Source: Tanypteryx hageni
Taxonomy: Eukaryota; Arthropoda; Insecta; Odonata; Petaluridae
Assembly (NCBI GenBank): GCA_028673005.1
Contig: CM054113.1
Coordinates: 39,126,117 to 39,190,116 of the forward strand
Direction of reading: 5' to 3'
Length of the DNA stretch: 64,000 nt
Positions within the stretch are counted from its first letter, which is position 1. Each line of letters begins with the position of its first letter. The notes under the pieces were generated by a model that ran no database searches, was not told the origin of the DNA, and worked only from the letters and a program-made list of their open reading frames with translations. Positions 56,581 to 64,000 of this stretch are shown one piece after another. A program made the translations under genes and the position numbers.

Positions 56581-57791
56581 TTGCAAGTGGCTCTATAGTA
56601 ATTGTTCTTTTGTCACTACAGTTTGACTGAGGACACTTTGAGTTACAAAAGAGTAAAAAGAAAAAATCATTTCTAAAGGTATTTAGTTAATAACAAACAC
56701 AAATATGTAGAAAAAATTCTTAAGAAATAAGAAGCACACCTAAAATTATTTTTTTTCCGTCTCTGCTACTATTATTATCAAAGGAGTGTTAACATTAGGT
56801 GTGTAATCTTCAGATTATTGTGGTAGAAGATATTTGCTGAATAAATACTGTCATCGTAATAATGGCATTCAATCTCTTTTGAGCATAAAGAGATCTTGCG
56901 TAGTCTCCTCATCGTAATATGTATGTCTGTTAGGTAGATAATCCTCTTATCCTTGGTATCATGCACTATTCCTTAGAAATCTATCTGTATTATACGACTG
57001 TATTCTCTTCCTTTGAAAAACGTGACATTGATTCACTTCAAAAATTCCATCCCTTCATATCTGAATTTGAGATTTCTTCCCTAGTCCTGCCTTGAATGTT
57101 GTCGAAGAAGGACCGTGTCGTGAACAAATTTTTAGCCTTCTTCGGCATATATAATCATTGCATTTCCAGATTTGTACTTATTCACAAATATTATAAATAT
57201 CGATTTAACTTTATATAGGATAATGATTGATTCTTAAAACGTGATGGATTCAAGACTAGTTCAATTTTATTAATTCCAAACTCTACAGGATTAGACGAAG
57301 TAGTTTGTGTGGGCAAGAATACTATGCATTGTTAAAAGATATTACTTTATAATCAAAATGCAGTGTGATTGCAGATGCTTTCTGGAAATCATTCACAAAT
57401 AATATTTAAATTTTAAATATTCTTAATATTTTGATTTAAGTTTATTAATAGTAAAAAATATAAAAATATTTTTCTTCATTTGCATTCAAATTTTGCGTAC
57501 TTTAAATACATAAATATTTTCTTTTTAACCCTTCAGATAATTGAGAATGAGTACGAGAAGAGAAAGAGATAGAAATAGAAAATACCCCCTACAAACCATA
57601 GTTGCCCATAGTTGTTATTAAGATAAAAATGAAATATGTAGAATAAAACCAAATAATTATGAATTACCTGCTCACATGAGCCCATGAATTTTGTAGTATA
57701 TTTTTTAATCAAATTGTTTATATAGACAGGGGCCCCGCAAAAAATATTTGCCCGGGGCCCCGCACTCCCTAGAGGCGGCCCTGTGTATAAT

Positions 57792-58740
57792 GTTTGGAGA
57801 GGATAGAAATACAATTGTAAGGAAGTAATTAGGTGTTTGATATGTTTAATTAATACATGTACAAGCTGGATTATCGATAATTAGCACAGTTTTCCCATAA
57901 ATTAACCCAAAAAGTGAGAATCTAGTGCAAGGTAGGTACAATTCAATTTTTTATTTTAACTGCACAACTGCCAGATTAGAGATTAAATTATTTCATGGGT
58001 TCATTGAATTGAATTCTTTGATTCATTGAGAGGAGATTATTGTGATAGTTTTAAGCTAATTTGTATTTCCTGAGTCAATAGCATATCTAAAGGGAAGTTA
58101 GAGGTTTCCTTATTTTATAGTTTCACTACAAAAGTATTGATCATGTCATTGTCTATTAATTCTGATATGTCATGTTTTGATTTTTTTCAGTTTAAAAAAT
58201 GCTGTATAACTTTTATCTGCAGCAAAATTAGAAAAAGTACAAGTGGAAAAAGTAAAAGTATGTTTAGTTTTATTATTTTAAAATTTATCCGGACCCTCAG
58301 ATTGTAGGGGCCCAAATTTCAAAAAAAAGTAATAATTTTTTACTTTATGCACGAAAAAAACTATTACCTGTAATGCATATGGCGACACATGCATAAAAAA
58401 GGAGGGATGCAAATTTCCAATTGTCATTATTGTCTGTAACATCATTTCGGTACACGTTTAGTATTATCTAGTACAAGGATGGCAAATACGTGGCAAGCGT
58501 GCCAAACTGGGAAAGTCAAAAAATTTTGTCAGCAACGGAAAAACATCAACCATCATTTTGGAATCTGTCATCCACTACAAGATGCGCTCTTAGACACATT
58601 CGGTACAAATCATCTCAAATGTGTGCCTCAGATTAGTTTTTTCTTAGAATGCCAAAGGGAAACCCTTGTAGAGCAAGTGATACAGTAGTATTAGTGTTGT
58701 GTGTTGTTGAAAGTTGCGTATTTGAGAAGATCATCATCAT
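57792..58740. other. Intronic or intergenic, with hAT-like ends
   Basis: No gene. At 58300 a GGGGCCC string and at about 58475 CAAGGATGGCAAATACGTGG look like isolated hAT ends, without visible partners or duplications. Confidence 0.3.
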
Positions 58741-58747
58741 CAAAGTA

Positions 58748-59027
58748 TCAGGTGTAAATTTTGCAGGAATCTTTGCTAAAAATGCTTGCTAAACTGATTT
58801 CCAATAAACAACACTCCAAAAAAGTTCTAATTTTAAAAGCCGGTCCTGCGTGTATTATTGTCTTCTCCCAAAGCTTTTGCAATTTTGGCCCACACTTTGT
58901 CTCTCTTTCGGACGTTTTTGTATTTCGGGTATGATAAGTCACACAGTATTTGGTGAGTTTTCACTATTTCAATGAATTCTTCAGTCATTGTCATCGCAGA
59001 ATTCAACAAGTACACAAATATCAACAA
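58748..59027 (-). pseudogene. MADF-domain fragment
   Basis: The minus strand encodes MTEEFIEIVKTHQILCDLSY, then PKYKNVRKRDKVWAKIAKAL followed by GEDNNT. This is the first half of a MADF (Myb/SANT-like) DNA-binding domain: (F/L)IE.VK.H..L.D.....YKN...RD..W..IA..LG. In arthropod genomes such domains occur both in host regulators and in the accessory protein of Harbinger transposons. A frame change follows and no second half is joined here, so I treat it as a fragment. Confidence 0.55.
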
Positions 59028-59377
59028 GAGATAATGCGATCAAGCAGGCAAATATGACCGGTTACATCTGCCTGCCACCGTGTTGTAGATCGTGGCAGTC
59101 ACTGCAATGTTGGCCACGTGAATCGCTGCAGTGTGAACACTTACATTGTTTCATCAGGTTATATCAGATCACCACCACTCCCACCACTGCGGCCGTGGCT
59201 GCATTGGTGTGTGGAGACAAAAAATAGTCCAAATTTTTCTCCAAGATGCTATCCAGATTGACAGTCACTCTCTTTGAGTAGTCCTCAATACCATCATTTT
59301 GGAGAGCTTGAATCAATTTGGCTTTTGTATCTATTGATACTTTTTATCAAAGAAAGCAAGGGCTCTTCGCTGAGGTA

Positions 59378-60818
59378 CTACAGATGACTAGCAAGCTTCT
59401 TCAGAGCAGTGTTGGCAACTATTGAGTTTGTAGTCTTGTACTGTTGGAGGTTCTTCAACAGCATCAGGTCATTTAAAGGTGCAGCAGTTGGAAGTGCAGC
59501 TTGAAACCATGCCTTCAAATAGAATCTCACAACAAAAATTGCTATGCCCCTTATCCCAGCTTCCTCTTTTGTCTTCAATGGAAACTGTCCTTTGAACATC
59601 CACAGTTTGATAGCATAAATGGCTTTGGCCATCCAACGAGCCTTATGCATTGCACCAGGAGCAAGAAATCTAATTCCACAAGAAGGTTCACTTCCAAGAA
59701 AGGTGATAGAGACTTCCAGGAGTTCTCTGTAATCATCACGAGGTTGCTGCTGGTTCAGTTGGTCTGTAGCAAAAGTGATTATTTTGTCTTTAATATCGGC
59801 AACAGCACTGGCAGTGAACTCATCATCAAGTGCAGTTCTGTATTCGGACTTATCCAGTGACACCCAATGAGCTTGAAATCGCTTGAAGATTAGTATTTCA
59901 GGGCTCGCTGATAGACTTACGATGACAGAGAAGACAGCTTCCAGTACCAGCTTCAATATGTGGTGCCTGCAGGGAATGTAGAGAAGGTTCTTGTCTAATT
60001 CCTGTTCAATCCAAAGACATGCTCCATTTTTTCTTCCAGTATTTGACGCAGTAGTGTCAAAACACATTCCTTTCACTTTCTCTGCTAGATTCCACAGTTC
60101 CAAAGTTTCAACAACAGCCATGCCCATTTCTAATCCAGTTCCAGCCACAATTTTTGGAACACCGAACAGTTGTTCTACTCCATCACCTGTGATTAAAATA
60201 GGAAGATGATAACTACTTCCTTTCCAGTAAGATCTGGCAGCAGCTTGCCATCCCAATGCACAACTAGTAGAACTGCTGGATTAAATTGAGAGATTATTTG
60301 TTTCCCTTTCCCTTCTTCTAGCTTCTTGCTGTTCTAGAGCCTTGTCAACTCCAGCCATCTTTCCTCGCCGCCCTTTTTCCCTCTGAGCCAGAAGAAACTC
60401 TCGATCTTCATCTATTTTGATCATGGATAGTACCTCTGCATGTGCAATATCAAAATGCTCATCGAGGCTGTTACTGAAAGCAGTTTCTTTTTCAAAGAGT
60501 GTTTGGATCTTTTCTTCTTGTTTTTTTTTTTTCATTTTTCTTCAGCTTCTGCCAGTCATCGAAGATCTTTTCAACAGCTGCAATTACGTGTTTTTGAAGC
60601 CGAGTAGGGATCTGTGCTATATCCCAAATTCCAATGGCAGCTTCAGCAGCTACAGTCACACTTTCTCGAACAGTTTTCTTTCCAGTCAGATGCAAATGAA
60701 GAAAATAAGCCATTACCTCTCGCTTTGAAGGTAGCTTATTTCCAGGTATTTCACATGATTTTAGTCCAATTAGCCAAACATTCATCATTTTACAGGTAGT
60801 AGGACTGACAGTAGCCAT
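59378..60818 (-). pseudogene. hAT-like RNase-H-fold transposase, frameshifted
   Basis: Three minus-strand pieces form one protein. Piece 1 (60818-60492) begins MATVSPTTCKMMNVWLIGLK. A shift in a poly-A(K) run leads to piece 2 (60535-60281), with KIDEDREFLLAQREKGRRGK. A short stretch in another frame gives LLVVHWDGKLLPDLTGKE, then piece 3 (60256-59378) with YHLPILITGDGVEQLFGVPK, VKGMCFDTTASNTGRKNGAC and LLYIPCRHHILKLVLEAVFS. I recognise this as a widespread but poorly named family in arthropod and cnidarian genomes. HWDGK and CFDTTASNTG would supply the first two catalytic Asp residues, and CRHH resembles the hAT CxxH motif. The rest of the C-terminal domain is missing after SHL. A strong promoter-like region lies upstream (61041-61251). 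Confidence 0.7.
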
Positions 60819-61040
60819 TTCTTCATAAAAGTAAACCTGAAAGTAAAATGAAAAAATTAGCTAACTTACTTCTGTTGTCATTAGTTTATTTTTTGGTGTT
60901 CAGCAGAACGCAGTACAAAACTTACAAACTGGGAGTGCACTGTATTGTAATCTCCTACGAGTCAGGTTCACTTGAGTCTCTACACAACAACTTTATGGGA
61001 GAAAACCCTTGACTGAACTGCACTCTTTGGCTGCCTGATG

Positions 61041-61251
61041 ACAACTGAACTCATTGCACTAGGTGGGCTGCTTATAAAGTTTTGGCCATAGATTGTTCCA
61101 GAAGGTTCTAGAATGTACTGGAAGGTTCTACATCATTACAGAAGGTTCTAGAATGTTCCGGAAAGTTCCAAATTGTTCCACATGGTTCTAGAACATTTCA
61201 GATTGTTTATAAAGGTTCTATAACGTTCTGGACAGTTCTAGATTGTTCCAA
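61041..61251 (-). promoter_or_regulatory. Heat-shock-type promoter: HSE array, TATA box, initiator
   Basis: On the minus strand, HSE units (GAA/TTC) fill 61251 to 61096. TTC blocks start at 61096, 61106, 61126, 61146, 61156, 61166, 61176, 61186, 61216, 61226, 61236 and 61246; GAA blocks start at 61101, 61111, 61121, 61141, 61151, 61161 and 61191. All lie on a 5-bp grid, with six contiguous perfect pentamers at 61141-61168. TATAAG starts at 61076 and an arthropod initiator TCAGTT has its A at 61046, 30 bp downstream. The transposase ATG follows about 230 bp further at 60818. It may also be a decayed 10-bp tandem repeat. Confidence 0.6.
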
Positions 61252-61783
61252 AAGACCTGATATGGACTATTACATAACACAAAGAGTGCTCCTGTAAGTG
61301 GACTTATGCAGGATTTCTGAGGGGTACATCTGAAAGGTTATATCTATTGCAGTATTGTGTAACATTGACCAATGGATGCTGCATCACGATTTTCAATACT
61401 AAGTATCTACAATTCACAATTCAATTCAAATAAGTTTAAAATTTAAACTAATTTTAAAATGAGTGCACCTATGTTTAGCATTATGATATATTGCGATTTT
61501 TCAGATCTTGGTAGTGACCCCTAAATATTATTCAAAACCAACCTAATTTTACCAAAATTATTTTTTTCATAATGGAACAAATTCAAAATGTGCTCCCAAG
61601 GAGTAGTTCCGGAAGCTTCTACGTTTGTGATGTTTTTTTGTTCTTTTACGTGTGTCGCTTCGACATCCCCGGGGCCTCGCCAACCTGAAGTCGTCTGATT
61701 GGTGAGTGCTCACTGGGTTTCCTCATCCCAACACCTTGTTGACATCCATATATCTATTTTACCTTTCCTTTTCCGTAAGTTGT

Positions 61784-61784
<1 letters not shown>
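61252..61784. other. Region upstream of the HSE array
   Basis: No gene or repeat boundary recognised between the HSE array and the AT microsatellite. Confidence 0.35.
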
Positions 61785-61821
<37 letters not shown>

Positions 61822-61824
61822 ATA

Positions 61825-61857
<33 letters not shown>
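61785..61857. repeat. (TA)n microsatellite, interrupted
   Basis: Two runs of TA dinucleotide separated by TAATAATAATATATTA, about 73 bp in total. It ends directly at the presumed 5' end of the non-LTR retrotransposon, suggesting insertion into an AT repeat. Confidence 0.92.
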
Positions 61858-61860
<3 letters not shown>

Positions 61861-64000
61861 GGAAAGCAAGAGGGAAACTACCACATTACAATCCCTAGTA
61901 AAGATTATATGGTTGGACAATATGAGTTCTCTCGAGGTAAAACAATCCGGAGGTAAAATAGTCCCCCAATCGGATCTCCGGGCGGGGACTGCCTTGAGGA
62001 AAACATTTGTCGAAAGTAAATTACGAATAGGGACTTGGAACGTAAGAACTATGAGAAAGGCAGGAAAGCTAGAGAACTTGAAAGAAGAAATGAGAAGAAA
62101 TAGAGTTGACATTATAGGGCTAAGCGAAACTAGATGGGAGGGAGAAGGACAGTTCGACTCGGAAGAATTCACGGTAGTTTATTCTGGAGGAAATAGTGGG
62201 GAAAGGGGAGTAGCTCTGGTACTTAGGAATGATATGATGAAAAGCGTGACAAAGATAATAGCAACAAACGATAGACTGATGGCAATAAAGCTAAAAGCAG
62301 TCCCAGTGGACATGCTGATAATCCAGGTATATATGCCAACGTCAGCTCATGACGATGAAGAAACAGATGAGATCTATGAGCAAATTAATGAAATTTACGA
62401 AGAAGACGGAAGAGGAAAGGTAAACTGCATAATAATGGGAGATTGGAACAGCATAGTCGGAGAAGGACAGGAAGAAAATGTTGTCGGGCAATACGGACTT
62501 GGAAAGAGAAATCGAGGAGGGGAGAAACTCGTAGAATTCTGCATCAATAATGACCTTGTAGTGACTAATACATGGTTCAAAAACCATAAACGAAGGTTAT
62601 ACACATGGAAAAGCCCAGGAGATAGAATGAGATGCCAAATAGATTACATCCTTGTAAAACAAAGATTCAGGAACAGCATAAAGAATGCCAAGGCATTGCA
62701 AGGAGCGGACATTGATTCAGATCACAGCCTTCTAATAGTTGACGTGAGTACAAAGCTCAAACAAATAAGAAAAACGAGAAGAGAAAGACAGACCTGGGAC
62801 CTAGAAAAACTGAAAGAAAGGCAGGATGTAGTCAGCATGAAGTTGGAAGATAACCTAAGGAAGTTGGAAAACAAACCGAAGACCGTTGATATAGAATGGG
62901 ATGAAATTAAAACCAGTATCAAGGATACCTTGGATAAAGAGATTGGAAAACAAGAGAAGAAAATCAGAAAACCATGGATCACGAAGGAAATGCTGGAGAA
63001 AATGGATGAGAGACGAAAATGGAAAAACGTTAACAGTGAAGAAGGTAGAGCCAACTATAGGCGTATAAACAATGAGTTGAGAAGGATAACAGATAAAGCT
63101 AGAGAAAACTGGATAAAAGGAAAATGTGATGAAATAGAACAAATGGAGAAGTTAGGACGGTACGATATGATGTACGCTAGGGCACTGGAATTAGAAGATA
63201 AGAAGTCTAATGGAATTTGTGGTAAAGGAATTATGAATACGGATGGGAAGATAGTCTCAGAAACAAAGGATGTAGCACAGGTATGGGAAGAATACATTAA
63301 GGAATTATACGGCAAACAGGCAGGAGAGGGGAAAATAGAACTGGAAAATGAGAAAAACATGGAAGAAGACAACTTAGGACCAAGTATTATGGAGAGCGAA
63401 GTAGAAAAGGCGATAGTGGAACTAAAGAAGGGGAAAGCCACGGGCAGCGATGGAATACCGGCTGAGATACTTAAAGTCATAGGATCAGAAGGACTAAAAG
63501 CGATCACGAAATTAATTAATAAGATTTACGACACGGGAGAATGGCCTCAGGATTTCCTAGAAGTAACAATGATCCCTCTAAAGAAGAAGCCAAAGGCAAT
63601 GCAGTGTAAAGATTACAGAACTATAAGCCTTCTGTCACACACATCGAAGATCATCACGAGGATTCTTAATAAAAGGCTGGAGAAAAAGGCAGAAGAAATA
63701 ATAGGGGAAGATCAATTCGGTTTCAGAAAAGGACGAGGAACTAGAGATGCTATAGGAGTAGTTAGAATCATATCAGAAAGGGCAATAGAATACAGTCAAG
63801 ATATCTGCGCATGTTTCGTAGACTGGCAGAAGGCCTTTGATAGAGTAAATTGGGTCAAGTTGATGAAGATATTAAAGGATATAGGTGTAGACTGGAAAGA
63901 CAGGAGACTGATTAGGAATCTATATGAGAATCAAGTTGTAAAGATCAGGTTTGAGAATGTGGACACCTGCGGAATAAATATCGGTAGAGGAGTAAGACAA
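61858..64000 (+). mobile_element. Non-LTR retrotransposon (LINE), 5' part, cut by window end
   Basis: The element probably starts right after the TA microsatellite (GTGGAAAGCAAGAGGG). It has a short leader of about 65 bp and then one long open reading frame. Because 5' truncation is the rule for LINEs, a copy with its ORF start preserved is likely close to full length. Confidence 0.75.
61922..64000 (+). CDS. LINE polyprotein: AP endonuclease and reverse transcriptase (partial)
   Basis: Starting at the ATG of MSSLEVKQSGGKIVPQSDLR, the frame stays open for 693 codons to the window edge. An endonuclease/exonuclease/phosphatase domain starts near residue 37 (GTWNVRTM), followed by DIIGLSETRW, CIIMGDWNSIVG, and DSDHSLLIVDV near 266, all landmarks of APE endonucleases. 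The RT domain begins with KKGKATGSDGIPAEILKVIG (about residue 503), KDYRTISLLSHTSKIITRIL, EDQFGFRKGRGTRDAI, and motif A ICACFVDWQKAFDRVNW (about 632). The FADD box would lie just beyond the window. These proteins nick chromosomal DNA and copy their RNA in place. The type resembles the CFDP2-like LINE group (RTE-related), but the clade is not certain. No stop or frameshift is seen, so the copy could be recent. Confidence 0.88.
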   Translation, partial: MSSLEVKQSGGKIVPQSDLRAGTALRKTFVESKLRIGTWNVRTMRKAGKLENLKEEMRRNRVDIIGLSETRWEGEGQFDSEEFTVVYSGGNSGERGVALVLRNDMMKSVTKIIATNDRLMAIKLKAVPVDMLIIQVYMPTSAHDDEETDEIYEQINEIYEEDGRGKVNCIIMGDWNSIVGEGQEENVVGQYGLGKRNRGGEKLVEFCINNDLVVTNTWFKNHKRRLYTWKSPGDRMRCQIDYILVKQRFRNSIKNAKALQGADIDSDHSLLIVDVSTKLKQIRKTRRERQTWDLEKLKERQDVVSMKLEDNLRKLENKPKTVDIEWDEIKTSIKDTLDKEIGKQEKKIRKPWITKEMLEKMDERRKWKNVNSEEGRANYRRINNELRRITDKARENWIKGKCDEIEQMEKLGRYDMMYARALELEDKKSNGICGKGIMNTDGKIVSETKDVAQVWEEYIKELYGKQAGEGKIELENEKNMEEDNLGPSIMESEVEKAIVELKKGKATGSDGIPAEILKVIGSEGLKAITKLINKIYDTGEWPQDFLEVTMIPLKKKPKAMQCKDYRTISLLSHTSKIITRILNKRLEKKAEEIIGEDQFGFRKGRGTRDAIGVVRIISERAIEYSQDICACFVDWQKAFDRVNWVKLMKILKDIGVDWKDRRLIRNLYENQVVKIRFENVDTCGINIGRGVRQ

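Larger units (their letters stand above)
55512..57783. mobile_element. hAT transposon with perfect target duplication, non-coding
   Basis: Ends CAGTAGTGCCC and (from the right) CAGGGCCGCCT are flanked by identical TGTATAAT at 55504-55511 and 57784-57791. Subterminal GGGGCCCC strings on both sides resemble ZMYM1-like hAT elements. I found no transposase motif in the 2.3-kb interior. It includes a (CA)n run and a TTAA-CCCT end-like sequence. Confidence 0.8.

Noticed and set aside
62172..63507. Several Ser/Phe-rich minus-strand open frames
   Set aside because: They are antisense shadows of the A/G-rich LINE polyprotein frame, which carries clear endonuclease and RT motifs on the + strand.
1..64000. 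CRISPR arrays, operons, riboswitches, bacterial terminators
   Set aside because: Spliced genes and eukaryotic transposons dominate. No direct-repeat/spacer pattern of CRISPR type was seen.

Overview
The window is AT-rich eukaryotic DNA with spliced genes separated and invaded by mobile elements. Introns with GT..AG borders, very diverse DNA transposons (hAT, Tigger/pogo, mariner), a Penelope-like element with a GIY-YIG domain and a TATA-Inr promoter of arthropod type suggest an arthropod, most likely an insect. The species cannot be read from the sequence.

Two host genes are visible, both on the + strand. The left one is the 3' end of the meiotic MutS homologue MSH4: three exons at 1028-1236, 1441-1681 and 8239-8721, where the stop lies. 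Its last intron (6.6 kb) is almost entirely one hAT transposon (2284-7968, perfect 8-bp target duplication) loaded with later insertions. The right one is an ABCC5/MRP5-like ABC transporter. Eight phase-compatible exons run from 35156 to 54273 and cover the N-terminal cytosolic part and the first membrane domain. A candidate first coding exon at 31283-31392 would need a GC-AG intron. The nucleotide-binding domains lie beyond the right edge. Its 12.2-kb intron (41769-54016) is filled by an old GTF2IRD2-like hAT that received Helitron-like modules, a ZMYM1-like hAT and a Penelope-like element.

The 26 kb between the genes is transposon territory. It holds Tigger fragments (9.5 and 17.8 kb), Helitron-like modules with a FAM200/ZBED5-like hAT inserted (13.0-17.6 kb), a mariner-type palindromic element (19.4-20.3 kb), and a four-level nest at 23.55-27.85 kb: mariner > tRNA-type SINE > hAT > second, almost intact mariner. 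Further right come a TTAA-flanked MITE, a small hAT MITE and a 215-bp palindrome of two inverted tRNA-like units. Introns of the transporter carry a 19-bp minisatellite (38.2-39.1 kb).

The right 10 kb, presumably inside the next transporter intron, contains another hAT with perfect target duplications (55512-57783), a MADF-domain fragment, a hAT-like transposase pseudogene (60818-59378, minus strand), and an uninterrupted non-LTR retrotransposon ORF (61922 onward) that runs off the window.

The most striking signal is upstream of the minus-strand transposase: heat-shock-element pentamers on an exact 5-bp grid over about 155 bp, followed by a TATA box and an initiator at the correct 30-bp spacing. 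This has the layout of an hsp70-type promoter. Other notable structures are the Helitron-like tandem and inverted modules, the Penelope terminal hairpins with a possible hammerhead-like core, and the tRNA-like palindrome.
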